The notes: generated by a model from the sequence alone, not told the origin. Numbered from the stretch's first letter, positions 39,381-48,187 are shown. The stretch: 64,000 nt of DNA from UBA8886 sp002731655 (GCA_030754655.1 JASLZX010000001.1:62001-126000), one strand, 5' to 3'. Program-made: numbers and translations.

Positions 39381-40223
39381 ATGTTCATCATCAGCGGCTC
39401 CACCCACCAACGGCTCGGAGTCGCGCTGGCGCAGGAAACTGGCGCCGAATTCTGCGGCGTCGTAAACAAGGCATACCCCGACGGGGAACGCTACGTCCGC
39501 ATCCTGCGGCAGGTAAGCGGGCGTGATGTGGTGGTTATCCAGAACACTTTCCCCGACGAGAAAATCGTTGAGCTTCTGCTGCTGCTCGAGGCCATCCACG
39601 AAGCTGGGGCCGCGTCGGTGACGACCGTCATCCCCTACATGGGTTACGCACGGCAGGAGCGCATCTTTCAGGAGGGTGAGACCATCTCCGCCCGCGCCGT
39701 GGCGCGCCCCATTGGGATGCGCAGCGACCGCGTCCTGACGGTCTCGGTCCACACACCAGATGTACTCGACTTCTTCGGCTGCCCTGCCGAGGATGTCGAC
39801 GGGTTGCGCGAGGTGGTCCACTACCTGAAGGGCTTCACGCCGGGACTTGTAGTCGCACCCGATGAGGGGGCGCGCGAGCGATGCTCCATCGCCGCCAAAG
39901 AACTGAAGGCGCCACTGCACGTCATGTCCAAGACCCGGCTGGACGACCGCACGGTCGAGACCGACTCGGGTAGGGTTTCAGTGAAGGGGCAGACTGTCGT
40001 AATCCTCGATGATATCATCTCCACCGGTGGGACTATTGCGTCGTCGGCGCTGCTACTCAAGGACTGGGGTGCCAGCCAGGTGCTGGCAGCGTGCACCCAC
40101 GGGCTGTTCATCGAGGACGCCGCCAACCGGCTGCGGGTCTGCGACGACATCCTCAGCTCCGACACGCTCGAGGGTGTCTACACCCGCTACTCGGTCGCGC
40201 CCGCCATCGCCGCTGCGCTCTGA
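39381..40223 (+). CDS. prs: Ribose-phosphate pyrophosphokinase
   Basis: A 280-residue archaeal PRPP synthetase with IPYMGYARQERIFQEGETIS (catalytic loop), SVHTPDVLDFF and the PRPP-binding VVILDDIISTGGTIASSA. It makes PRPP from ribose 5-phosphate and ATP for purine, pyrimidine, His and Trp synthesis. It is shorter than the bacterial enzyme (about 315), as in other archaea. Its stop TGA overlaps the amidohydrolase ATG. Confidence 0.95.
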   Translation: MFIISGSTHQRLGVALAQETGAEFCGVVNKAYPDGERYVRILRQVSGRDVVVIQNTFPDEKIVELLLLLEAIHEAGAASVTTVIPYMGYARQERIFQEGETISARAVARPIGMRSDRVLTVSVHTPDVLDFFGCPAEDVDGLREVVHYLKGFTPGLVVAPDEGARERCSIAAKELKAPLHVMSKTRLDDRTVETDSGRVSVKGQTVVILDDIISTGGTIASSALLLKDWGASQVLAACTHGLFIEDAANRLRVCDDILSSDTLEGVYTRYSVAPAIAAAL

Positions 40224-41239
40224 TGCACTGGGCCGGTCCGCTCTTTACACAAAGCGGCTTCATCGACGGGTGGTTCGACCCGGACCGCGGCGAAGAGGGC
40301 GAAGGGGCTCCACCCGGCGATGCGCTGGAAGGGCTCATCCTGCCACCGTTCCGCAACTGCCACACACACCTCGGCGACACGCTAGCGCGCGACGGAGCGC
40401 CCGACGCGTCGCTGGCGGAGCTGGTCGGTCCGGACGGTTTTAAGCACCGCTGGCTCGAAGAGGCGGACATCGCAGCCTCAATTGCGGCCGGACTGTGTGA
40501 GGCGGCCGCCAGCGGTACCGCACTGTTGCTCGACTTCCGAGAGGGTGGTGAAGCTGGTCTCGCGCAACTGGCGCAGGGCGCCGCGAACGCTGGGTGGGGC
40601 GTTGAGGAGGGGGCGCCGCAGGTGGTCCCGTTCGGCCGGGCCGCCGGGGGACGGCCGCTGCCGGGCCGCCACGTGGGGCTGCCCGGACTCACAGATATGC
40701 CAGTCGGCGCGGGACACCGCATGGCCCTCGAGGCGCGTGCCGCCGAGGGGCTGGTAGCGCTCCACTTCTCCGAAGGCGAGCGCGAGTCGGTCGAGCGCAT
40801 GCTCGAACTGGAGCCAGACCTCCTGGTCCATCTCTGCCACGCCACGGAGGAAGACTTGCGCAGCATCGCGGATGCCGGCATCGGCGTTGTCATCTGCCCG
40901 CGCAGCAACGCGCGTTTCGGACTGAGGCCGCCGCTGGAGGAGCTGCTAGCACTGGGGGTCGATGTCGGGCTAGGGACAGATAATGGAATGCTGTGCACTC
41001 TCGATATGCTGGCGGAGCTGCGCTTCTGCCGTGAGACGTTCCCGAATGTGGCGCCGGGAACGCTGCTGCGAATCGCCTGTGGGGGATTGGATGAAACCCT
41101 TAAGAAGGCAGTAAAGTGCGACCGGAGTAGTCCCCTTCCGGCAGGGAGGATACTGGTTTCACAGCACGGGCCCGACCCACTGGAGGCCGTATTCGACCCG
41201 CAGGCAAAGGTGCTGGAAATGAGGTCTGGATGCGAATAA
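40223..41239 (+). CDS. Amidohydrolase-superfamily metal-dependent hydrolase
   Basis: A 338-residue protein with metal ligands HTH (NCHTHLGD, His47/His49), further histidines in ALHFSEGE and LVHLCHATEED, and the conserved VGLGTDNGML Asp. This is the pattern of COG0402-type deaminase/amidohydrolases. It is shorter than typical guanine or cytosine deaminases and the N-terminal composite domain is minimal. Position between prs and a CBS-domain gene suggests nucleotide or base metabolism, but the substrate is not known. The 3' end overlaps the CBS gene by 10 nt. Confidence 0.8.
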   Translation: MHWAGPLFTQSGFIDGWFDPDRGEEGEGAPPGDALEGLILPPFRNCHTHLGDTLARDGAPDASLAELVGPDGFKHRWLEEADIAASIAAGLCEAAASGTALLLDFREGGEAGLAQLAQGAANAGWGVEEGAPQVVPFGRAAGGRPLPGRHVGLPGLTDMPVGAGHRMALEARAAEGLVALHFSEGERESVERMLELEPDLLVHLCHATEEDLRSIADAGIGVVICPRSNARFGLRPPLEELLALGVDVGLGTDNGMLCTLDMLAELRFCRETFPNVAPGTLLRIACGGLDETLKKAVKCDRSSPLPAGRILVSQHGPDPLEAVFDPQAKVLEMRSGCE

Positions 41240-42072
41240 AACAGGTGATGACGAGCCCGGTCATCTGCGCTGGAGTGCCAGGTAACCGCACAGATGTGCT
41301 GCACCTGATGATCAAGCATCACGTCTCGGGCGTCCCGGTCGTCAGAGAAGGAACCATGGTACTGGCCGGGATTGTCTCCCGGAATGATATTTTCAACCAT
41401 ACTGGCGAGGAACAGATTGCGATGATTATGACCTCGGATGTTGTGAGTGTTACACCAAATTCTACCATAACTTCTGCGGTGCGCAAATTTCTGGAGCTGG
41501 GTTTCAATCACCTCCCGGTTGTCGATCATGGTGAGGTAGTAGGCGTCGTCACCCCCACCAACCTGCTCCCGCTGGTCGCAGCAAATGGGGAGACGACCGT
41601 CCACGATTGCCTCTCTGGTAGCTGTGTCCCACTCCACAGGTCGACTCCCCTCGGCGCTGCGCTGCGTATCATGCGGCTCTCGGGCGCGCGCGCCATGCCG
41701 GTGCTGGGTAAACGCGGGCTGCTGTGCGGGATAGTCACCGACCGTGACCTGTTTGACGCGACCGACGTCCGTGAAGGGGTCTCGGTTTCCGAAATGGGGG
41801 TCGCGGACGACGAAGACCCCTGGTCCTGGGATGGATTGCGCGACATCATGCGCATCTACCATTCCGAGAGGCGATTGTTCCTGCCCGACGTCCCTGTGGA
41901 GAAAATTATGATTGAGGAGGTGGTGACTGCTTTCTACGGCAGTCCGGCCAGCAGCATTGCCCAAATTATGCTTGATGGAGACTATGGGCAGGTCCCGCTG
42001 GTTGACGCCGAAGGGAAACTGACTGGGATGGTTTACTGCCAGGACCTCCTGAAGGTGCTCCTGACGGCATGA
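41230..42072 (+). CDS. Four-CBS-domain protein
   Basis: A 280-residue protein made of two CBS pairs: KQVMTSPVICAG, IMTSDVVSVTPNSTI, VHDCLSGSCVPLHRSTPLGA and VEKIMIEEVVTAFYG start the four motifs, each ending in a GIVSRNDIF-like strand. CBS pairs bind adenosyl ligands (AMP, ATP, SAM) and act as energy sensors. No catalytic domain is attached. Coupled with prs upstream and glyS downstream (4-nt overlap), so it may tune nucleotide use, which is speculative. Confidence 0.9.
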   Translation: MRIKQVMTSPVICAGVPGNRTDVLHLMIKHHVSGVPVVREGTMVLAGIVSRNDIFNHTGEEQIAMIMTSDVVSVTPNSTITSAVRKFLELGFNHLPVVDHGEVVGVVTPTNLLPLVAANGETTVHDCLSGSCVPLHRSTPLGAALRIMRLSGARAMPVLGKRGLLCGIVTDRDLFDATDVREGVSVSEMGVADDEDPWSWDGLRDIMRIYHSERRLFLPDVPVEKIMIEEVVTAFYGSPASSIAQIMLDGDYGQVPLVDAEGKLTGMVYCQDLLKVLLTA

Positions 42073-43652
42073 ATTTTAAGGAAGTAATGGCGCTCGCCAA
42101 AAGGCGAGGAATCTTCCAGCCTGCCTACGAACCATATGGTGGCGTTGCCGGACTGCTCGACTACGGTCCAGTCGGTGTACGGATGCGCCGGAAAATCCTC
42201 GCGCTCTGGCGCCGGCAGTTTGTAATCGAAACCGACGCGCTCGAACTGGAAGGAGCCACTATCGGACCGGAAGCGCTTTTCAGGGCGTCGGGGCACCTTT
42301 CGGAATTTGATGACTTGTTGGTAGAATGTAATGAGTGCAAGAAACTGCACCGCGCCGACCACCTCGTCGAAGGAGGCGACGCGCTCGAGAAGGAAGCGCT
42401 CATCGCCGAAGTTGTAAGGGTAACCTGTGGTGGATGTGGTGGTGCACTGGGTACGCCGCGCCCCTTCAACCTGATGTTCGCCACCTCAATTGGTGCCGGC
42501 CGGGGCTCGACCGGGTACCTGCGGCCGGAAACCGCACAGGGCATCTTCCAAGCCTTTCCGTGGCTCTTGCGCCAGAACCGGGGCAAGCTGCCGCTCGTCG
42601 CGGCGCAAATCGGCCGCGCCTTCCGCAACGAAATCGCCCCGCGGCAGGGGCCGTTGCGACTGCGCGAATTCACCCAGATGGAGGTAGAGCACTTCTTCCT
42701 GCCGGACGCGGAATCCAGTCTGCCGGACGGAGTCGGCAATGTGGTGGTTTCGCTGCTGCCGGCTAATGGAAAGGGGGTCGAGATTTCCATCAGTGAAGCG
42801 CATGCGAAAGGTGTAATCATTTCACCACTCGTTGCCACGTGGCTAGCGCGCTGCTGCAAGTTCATCCTGGATTGTGGTGTGCCGCCCGAGAAACTGCGTT
42901 TCCGACAGCACAACCAGAATGAGATGGCACATTACTCATCTGATTGCTGGGATGGAGAGGTGAAGACTTCGGTCGGATGGATTGAGGTTGTCGGAATCGC
43001 GCATCGTGGTGACTATGACCTCAAGGCACATGCAGTAGCCAGCGGCCGCGAGATGCGCGTTCCCGCTGGCGGGGGATCGCGGCTGGTCGAACGATGGATT
43101 CCAAACAAAGGCGCGATCGGCAAGCAATTCAAGTCCGCTGCTGGCGATGTCCTAGGGCAATTAGATAGTAGTGCTGTACCTGGAATTGTTGTTGGAGTGG
43201 GTGGGAAGAAAATCGAGCTGGATGAAGAATGTTTCACACTGGAAACAACCACAGTGCAAGAGATGGTTTTCCCGCAGATTGTCGAGCCTTCATTCGGGCT
43301 GGACCGTTTGCTCTATGTTGTACTGGAAACGGCGTGGCGAAACAAAGACGAGAGGGGGTGGCTGGCGCTGCCGAAGGTGGTGGGTCCCTATGATGCGCTC
43401 GTGGCGCCACTAATGGTCAAAGACGGGATGGGGGAGCGCGCAAAAGAGATTCATAGGGAGCTGCGCCAGAAAGGAATGGACGTTTACCTTGATTTGGCCG
43501 GCTCTATCGGCAGGCGCTACGCGCGCGCAGATGAAATCGGCGTGCCGCGTGCCATAACCATCGATCATCGAACACTGGAAGACGGCACGGTAACGGTCCG
43601 AGAACGAGATTTAACCGAACAGAAAAGGGCAAGCATCGAAGACCTCCAATAG
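42069..43652 (+). CDS. glyS: Glycyl-tRNA synthetase (archaeal/eukaryotic alpha2 type)
   Basis: A 527-residue class II synthetase. It has AKRRGIFQPAYEPYGGVAGL and DYGPVGVRMRRKILALWRRQ (motif 1 region), a zinc-like CNECKKLH...CGGCGG insertion, RPETAQGIFQAF, motif 2 QIGRAFRNEIAPRQGPLRLR, and motif 3 PSFGLDRLLYVVLE. The C-terminal anticodon-binding domain ends SIGRRYARADEIGVPRAITI. It charges tRNA-Gly. Start ATG 42069 overlaps the CBS stop by 4 nt. Codon composition becomes less GC-rich towards its 3' end. Confidence 0.95.
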   Translation: MNFKEVMALAKRRGIFQPAYEPYGGVAGLLDYGPVGVRMRRKILALWRRQFVIETDALELEGATIGPEALFRASGHLSEFDDLLVECNECKKLHRADHLVEGGDALEKEALIAEVVRVTCGGCGGALGTPRPFNLMFATSIGAGRGSTGYLRPETAQGIFQAFPWLLRQNRGKLPLVAAQIGRAFRNEIAPRQGPLRLREFTQMEVEHFFLPDAESSLPDGVGNVVVSLLPANGKGVEISISEAHAKGVIISPLVATWLARCCKFILDCGVPPEKLRFRQHNQNEMAHYSSDCWDGEVKTSVGWIEVVGIAHRGDYDLKAHAVASGREMRVPAGGGSRLVERWIPNKGAIGKQFKSAAGDVLGQLDSSAVPGIVVGVGGKKIELDEECFTLETTTVQEMVFPQIVEPSFGLDRLLYVVLETAWRNKDERGWLALPKVVGPYDALVAPLMVKDGMGERAKEIHRELRQKGMDVYLDLAGSIGRRYARADEIGVPRAITIDHRTLEDGTVTVRERDLTEQKRASIEDLQ

Positions 43653-43982
43653 AAACGGGACCGGGGAGACCAGACAGACACCCCTTCGTTTCGCATGGAA
43701 ATAATTTTTTCTATGCACCGGTTTGTTTGTTTTAATTTCACTCTATAAATATATAAAATAAAAAGAAAAGTTCCAGACGAAATCAAGGGGTTTCTCTGTC
43801 TCAGCGCGTCCGCCATCCACCGCCCCCGTCATCACCGCTTGTGATGGCGGCTCCTGGGCTCACCTATCGCCATCTCAGATCTATAAGCGACTAACACACT
43901 ACACAATCGCTAGATTCAGGCTAGCACAGCCCCCACAATACACCACCCCAACATCTCAAAAGCACCAGCACAATGGAGCCGC
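43653..43982 (+). promoter_or_regulatory. 330-nt intergenic region upstream of top6A: AT-rich core and hairpins
   Basis: No convincing gene lies here. A TATAAATATATAAAAT run (about 43745-43760) is the likely TATA region for top6A, which would give a leader of about 200 nt. The leader contains two mutually exclusive pairings: CCGCCATC (43810-43817) with GATGGCGG (43843-43850), or CATCAC (43830-43835) with GTGATG (43841-43846). The last 80 nt are C/A-rich and unstructured. A regulatory leader or a small RNA gene are both possible. Confidence 0.4.
43705..43710 (+). terminator. Oligo-T terminator after glyS
   Basis: TTTTTT within an AT-rich stretch, followed by TTTG repeats (43721-43735), lies about 55 nt after the glyS stop. 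It fits archaeal T-tract termination of the prs-glyS operon. Confidence 0.45.
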
Positions 43983-45065
43983 ATGCCTAAGTCCGCGATT
44001 GGCCAGCTGGAGCAGATTGCTGGCCAAATTCACAAACAGCTCACTCTGGGGGTGGTCCCCGAGATGAACCTCCCTACACGCAGCAAGGCCAACATAATCT
44101 TTGACCAGCAGCAACAAGTCTGGAAGTACGGAAAATCGAGGACTACCCGCACGGCCAAGAAATTGGATGGGGCGTATATGCTGCTACGCACAACCCACCT
44201 CCTCGACTTCATCCGCGACATGGTTGGCCAGCAGAAATCGTCGACCCTTAGGGAGCTCTATTACATCTCTGAAGGGTGGGATCTGGGCAAGTTCCACTCG
44301 CAGGATGAGTCCAACAAACTGATTGAGGACCTTGAAATCGTAACTAGCTTCCAGCGCGAGGATTTCAAAATCCGCCCGGAAGAGGACGGTGCTAAGGTAC
44401 TAGGTGACCTTACTTTAACGGAGATAAATCGCAAGGGTAAGCCGATGCGTATCAATTGCCGCGATGACGTTGGTGACACCGGCTACGCGATTCCCTATAA
44501 TGTCGAGCCAGAGAAGATTACTTTCAACAACTCAGGCAACGCACGCTGCATCATCGCCATCGAGACAGGAGGAATGTTCGACCGGCTGGTCGAGAATGGA
44601 TTTGATGAGAGCCACGGTGCAATTCTGGTCCACATCAAGGGGCAGCCTGCCCGCTCGACACGTAGGTTCCTGCAGCGGCTCAGCGATGAGACTAGCCTTC
44701 CGTTACTAGTCTTTACCGACGCCGACCCATGGTCGTACCGGATTTACGGCTCGATTGCCTATGGTGCCATCAAGACCGCCCACATCTCGCACCTCCTCGC
44801 CACCCCCACCGCGCGCTACCTGGGGGTGACTCCATCCGACATCACGAACTACGAGCTTCCGCACGACGAGCTCACCGAGCGCGACCGGCAGGCACTGAAG
44901 TCAATGCGCAGCGACCCTCGCTTCCTCAATGATTATTGGAGCTCGGAGATAGAGCTGCAACTAGAGATGGGGCTCAAGGCTGAGCAGCAGGCTCTCGCCA
45001 AGTATGGCCTCGACTTCGTGACCGACACTTACTTGCCGGAGAAGCTGGCCGAAGCGGGTCTCTGA
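43983..45065 (+). CDS. top6A: DNA topoisomerase VI subunit A
   Basis: A 360-residue Spo11/Top6A protein. The winged-helix CAP domain has the active-site segment STLRELYYISEGW (by alignment with Spo11 RDIFY the second Tyr, Tyr94, is the likely nucleophile). The Toprim domain has IAIETGGMFDRL (Glu) and VFTDADPWSYRIYGS (DxD). It cuts double-stranded DNA in partnership with the ATPase subunit B to relax and decatenate DNA. The usual adjacent top6B gene is not in this window; upstream is glyS. It is monocistronic with a long leader. Confidence 0.95.
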   Translation: MPKSAIGQLEQIAGQIHKQLTLGVVPEMNLPTRSKANIIFDQQQQVWKYGKSRTTRTAKKLDGAYMLLRTTHLLDFIRDMVGQQKSSTLRELYYISEGWDLGKFHSQDESNKLIEDLEIVTSFQREDFKIRPEEDGAKVLGDLTLTEINRKGKPMRINCRDDVGDTGYAIPYNVEPEKITFNNSGNARCIIAIETGGMFDRLVENGFDESHGAILVHIKGQPARSTRRFLQRLSDETSLPLLVFTDADPWSYRIYGSIAYGAIKTAHISHLLATPTARYLGVTPSDITNYELPHDELTERDRQALKSMRSDPRFLNDYWSSEIELQLEMGLKAEQQALAKYGLDFVTDTYLPEKLAEAGL

Positions 45066-45070
45066 AAGCC

Positions 45071-45214
45071 CTAGTTACCGAGAATCCGGTACATACCAGT
45101 GCTGCATGTTGGGCAGGTGCCCTTCATCGCCTTGCGGCCGTTCTTCATGGTGACCTTAGCAGCGTTGGACATGGTTCGCTTGGACTTGCATTTGACACAG
45201 TAGGCTTCTGTCAT
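45071..45214 (-). CDS. Small zinc-ribbon protein (DUF5679-like), 47 residues
   Basis: A short gene read on the minus strand from ATG 45214 to TAG 45071. The product starts MTEAYCVKCKSKRTM, continues VTMKNGRKAMKGTCPTCS and ends GMYRILGN: two CxxC pairs (Cys6/Cys9 and Cys34/Cys37) with the KNGRxAxKGxCP segment typical of the DUF5679 zinc ribbon. A TATAAATA (45237-45244) lies at leaderless distance. The function of the family is unknown; likely nucleic-acid binding. It is convergent with top6A (5-nt gap). Confidence 0.8.
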   Translation of the reverse strand: MTEAYCVKCKSKRTMSNAAKVTMKNGRKAMKGTCPTCSTGMYRILGN

Positions 45215-45236
45215 GTGGGGGCACGCTTCGCAATGG

Positions 45237-45244
45237 TATAAATA
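45237..45244 (-). promoter_or_regulatory. TATA box of the 47-residue zinc protein
   Basis: TATAAATA reads as TATTTATA on the minus strand and is centred about 26 nt before ATG 45214, consistent with a leaderless transcript. The rest of the gap up to 45382 holds another TTATAAG (about 45277-45283, no gene assigned), an AGCGGC/GCCGT dyad near 45335-45350 and AAATAAAC (45357-45364) serving the DUF63 gene. Confidence 0.55.
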
Positions 45245-45382
45245 TTAATCCCCCCGACGATAAAATTGGTTTCAGCCGTTATAAGAGAGTTAATCCGGTC
45301 GGCTTGACGCGCACCCCTGTTCCAGCCGTGGGCTTTAGCGGCTGCGCCGTAGCGCCCAAATAAACCCCCTTGGTAGCGCAGC

Positions 45383-46597
45383 GTGGATAGGCGCATTCTG
45401 CTCCTGGTTGCGGCGCTCGCCCTCACTGGGCTGCTGCCGACCGGCCGGGAATTCTGGTACGACTATTTCCTGGCACCAGTCGTCGCTGACGCCGAGGGTG
45501 GCAGCGGCGCACGCTACAACATCTACAACACCGCAGTATACGGGCTGCTCTTCTATCTGGCGTTCATTGCTATTGAGGCGCAGCTGCGCCGGCTGGAGGT
45601 CCGCGCCGACTCTCGTTTCTTGCTGGCGGCGACGCCGCTGATGCTGTTGGGAGGCGCCGCGCGCGCCCTCGAGGACGCCGGGCTGTTCGTGCCGCCAGCG
45701 CAGTATCTGTTCATCTCGCCGGTGATTTACCTCATACTGGGCGGGTGGGCCTACGCGCTGCTCTGGCTCGGCGGCTGCTTCCGCGATGCGTCGGCAGCGC
45801 CGCTGCCGGCCGGGCTGGCGCTGCTCGCGGCCTCCATCGGGGGCTACGGTGCGTGGTGGCTCTTTGCTCCTGAGGGGTGGCTGCATCCGGCAATCTGGTC
45901 ACTGGTCTCGCTGGCGGTCGCTGCTGGCGTAGCTGAGTATTACGGGTCGCGCCTCCTGCGCGACCCGGTAGGGTTGTTCGGTCTTGGTAATAGCATGGCG
46001 CTACTGCTGGCGCTACTCCAACTGGTGCAGCAGCCGGTGCCCAACAGCAGCGTATTGCTGGAAGTGCCACTAATCGCGCTGGGGCTGACGCTACTGGTTG
46101 CAGGCGCGGCGTGGCTCAAGGCGGAGCGCGGCGTGCCACACCCCGGCTTCGCGCTCTGCGCGCTCTTCCTCGGCTGGCTGGCGCTCGCGGTGGACGGCGG
46201 CCACGCCTTCTGGCTCTCGCTGGCCGCCGCCGGCTGCCTCGTCGCTGCGTTGCGCTTCCCGCTGCGCAAGCTGCGCGCGTTGCAGGTGGTGCAACAGCCA
46301 GAATACCTCGCGCTCTACTTCGCGCACTTCCTCGACGGATCGGCGACCTGGCTCGGCATCGACCGCTACGGCTACGTCGAGAAGCACGTGCTGCCGTCGG
46401 GCGCGATTGATCACTTCGGGACCGCGGCAGTGATGCTGCCGCTCAAGCTCGGTATCGTGAGCGCAGTTATCTGGGCGCTCGAGAGTGAGCGCGAGGAGCT
46501 GGACCAGCACATGCGCTATCTGTTGCTGCTGTTCCTGACGACTCTCGGGCTGGCGCCCGGGACGCGCGATATCCTGCGACTGGCGCTGGGAACCTGA
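45383..46597 (+). CDS. DUF63-family integral membrane protein
   Basis: A 404-residue membrane protein with about 10-11 hydrophobic helices. It carries the archaeal DUF63 hallmarks: GGAARALEDAGLF (~90-102), FLDGSATWLGIDRYGYVEKH (~310-329) and an AVMLPLKLGIVSAVIWAL segment. The family is archaea-specific and of unknown function; conserved charged residues in membrane segments suggest an enzyme or transporter. GTG start at 45383 has AAATAAAC at leaderless distance. It is a single gene. Confidence 0.85.
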   Translation: MDRRILLLVAALALTGLLPTGREFWYDYFLAPVVADAEGGSGARYNIYNTAVYGLLFYLAFIAIEAQLRRLEVRADSRFLLAATPLMLLGGAARALEDAGLFVPPAQYLFISPVIYLILGGWAYALLWLGGCFRDASAAPLPAGLALLAASIGGYGAWWLFAPEGWLHPAIWSLVSLAVAAGVAEYYGSRLLRDPVGLFGLGNSMALLLALLQLVQQPVPNSSVLLEVPLIALGLTLLVAGAAWLKAERGVPHPGFALCALFLGWLALAVDGGHAFWLSLAAAGCLVAALRFPLRKLRALQVVQQPEYLALYFAHFLDGSATWLGIDRYGYVEKHVLPSGAIDHFGTAAVMLPLKLGIVSAVIWALESEREELDQHMRYLLLLFLTTLGLAPGTRDILRLALGT

Positions 46598-46605
46598 ATT
46601 CGGCC

Positions 46606-46638
46606 GCTGCCGGTGCGGGTTTCCAACCCCAAGGCAGC
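46606..46638 (+). repeat. Nested inverted repeat after DUF63 gene
   Basis: GCTGCC (46606-46611) pairs with GGCAGC (46633-46638) and, inside it, GGGTT (46617-46621) pairs with AACCC (46625-46629) around a 3-nt loop. The two stems are separated by an internal loop. It may be a terminator-like or mRNA 3' structure. Confidence 0.45.
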
Positions 46639-46663
46639 GTAGAAAGCGCTCGGCTGAAGGGAA

Positions 46664-46672
46664 CCTTTAAAG
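46664..46672 (+). promoter_or_regulatory. TATA element of the CARDB protein gene
   Basis: CCTTTAAAGG-type palindromic element about 28 nt before ATG 46697, similar to the element before the Fic-like gene. It suggests a leaderless start. Confidence 0.5.
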
Positions 46673-46696
46673 GAGAGGCTCAGGTCGCGAAGCCAT

Positions 46697-48187
46697 ATGC
46701 GTGCACTAGTGGCGCTGACGACCTTCCTGCTACTCTTCTCCCTGCTGTCGGTCGATACGGTGCGAGCCGCCGAGCCGGACTACGGTAGCGGCCAGTTCCA
46801 CGAACTGGACCTCTATTTCTACGGTGACCTTGACGGAGGCAGCGGCAGCTTCAACACCACTGCGCCGGCCAGCGACAGCGACACCGAGAGCGATTGCCCG
46901 CAGGACGGCAACCGCCTCGGCGTTACTGGTGGTCGTAACTGGGAGGACGTCGGCAGCTGGTTCAGCCCTGCCTTCAACACTAATGCCACCGCGCGCGGAA
47001 CGGTCCCCTTCGAAATCTGGGCCATGGCGACTTCCGGCTCGGTCAAGGACGTCCAGTTCCGTGCGACGCTGGTAGTGCCTGGCGCTGGATTCCTGCAGAG
47101 CGAGACCGAGACCCGCACAGTCAACAACAATGCCTCACACTTCTCGACCAGCTTCTCGCTCGACGGCGAATACCAGATTGACCGCGGTCAGACCATTCGA
47201 GTCGACCTCGAGTATTCGGGTGGCGACGACTGGCAGCCGTTCGGGGGCTCGAGCGACCAGATAGTGGCGCTCACATCCAGCCTGAACCACTCGGCTGGTA
47301 TCTCGCTCGAGCTGGACCACTTCCGCACCGAATTCCCGCGCATCGAAGTGGATCACGCGCGCGAAGTGGTTGAGGTAGAGGCGCGGCTGCTCTCGGCTTT
47401 CGGGAGCGAGGATTTGCAATCGGAGACCTGGGGCCTTGAGGTGCGCGGCACCAGCTCGGGCACGCACGTCACGGTCGCCGGGGGAGTGCTCGAAGACTCG
47501 AATGGCGAGTCGCTGCGGGTGAAATGGGAGTGGGCCTACAATGAAGATGAGGCGCCCAGCGACACCTACTACCTGACGGTGAGTTGTGGCGATATTCAGG
47601 GCAACGAGTGGGAGAGTAGCGGCGACGAGCGTCTCTATCTGGTCGTCCACCAGAGCGACATCGACAACTACGTCGGGTGGGAGGACGTCTCAATCAATGG
47701 CGCGACGAATTCAACCACCGTAACCACCGGTAAGCCATTCGCGATTGCTATCACCATTCGCACCGCTGGCGACCCTGCGATAGGTTACAACCCGGTGCCG
47801 GTTGTGGTTTACTACAGCCACAACAACGGCCCGCTCGTGCTGGCGCACGACACTTTCACCTTCGTTACTCCTGGGGAGAGCAGCGTCGTTAGCTTTGCGA
47901 TGGCATTCGACAGCCCGGGCAGTTACACCCTGCGCATCGTCCTCGATAAAGATGATTACGCCCTCGAAACCGACGAGACCAACAACATGGTCGAATATTC
48001 GCTGACCGTCGCAGACGGGGATAGCGGCCTCGTCTCGGGCGACTGGTTCGAGAGTCTACAGGACCTCGACACGATGACCCTCGGCATCGGCGGCGTTGCT
48101 GTACTGGTAATCCTCGGTGTGGTGATGGCGCTGCGCCGCGCCTCCCGGAGCGAGGATATGGAGTGGGATGATGACGACGAGTTCTGA
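46697..48187 (+). CDS. Secreted CARDB-domain surface protein with C-terminal membrane anchor
   Basis: A 496-residue protein. Signal peptide 1-24 (ending VRAAEP), then a long beta-rich Asx/Ser-rich ectodomain of unknown fold. A CARDB domain follows (about 335-440: DYALETDETNNMVEYSLTVA at its end), then a membrane helix near 460-480 (LGIGGVAVLVILGVVMALRR) with an Arg stop and an acidic cytoplasmic tail (MEWDDDDEF). CARDB domains are adhesion modules found on archaeal and bacterial surfaces. Exact role unknown. It overlaps the following gene by 20 nt. Confidence 0.8.
   Translation: MRALVALTTFLLLFSLLSVDTVRAAEPDYGSGQFHELDLYFYGDLDGGSGSFNTTAPASDSDTESDCPQDGNRLGVTGGRNWEDVGSWFSPAFNTNATARGTVPFEIWAMATSGSVKDVQFRATLVVPGAGFLQSETETRTVNNNASHFSTSFSLDGEYQIDRGQTIRVDLEYSGGDDWQPFGGSSDQIVALTSSLNHSAGISLELDHFRTEFPRIEVDHAREVVEVEARLLSAFGSEDLQSETWGLEVRGTSSGTHVTVAGGVLEDSNGESLRVKWEWAYNEDEAPSDTYYLTVSCGDIQGNEWESSGDERLYLVVHQSDIDNYVGWEDVSINGATNSTTVTTGKPFAIAITIRTAGDPAIGYNPVPVVVYYSHNNGPLVLAHDTFTFVTPGESSVVSFAMAFDSPGSYTLRIVLDKDDYALETDETNNMVEYSLTVADGDSGLVSGDWFESLQDLDTMTLGIGGVAVLVILGVVMALRRASRSEDMEWDDDDEF

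Noticed and set aside
40153..41964. 603-codon open frame on the minus strand
   Set aside because: Lies opposite the amidohydrolase and CBS genes, which have clear family motifs. Low-complexity Ser/Arg/Pro translation is typical of antisense shadows in GC-rich DNA.
43700..43780. AT-rich tract considered as a replication origin element
   Set aside because: No Orc1/Cdc6 gene or origin-recognition-box repeats nearby. Promoter plus terminator function explains the composition.
43565..43816. 83-codon minus-strand frame across the glyS 3' end and gap
   Set aside because: Mixed composition, crosses the terminator and AT-rich region, and has no start signals or recognisable motif.
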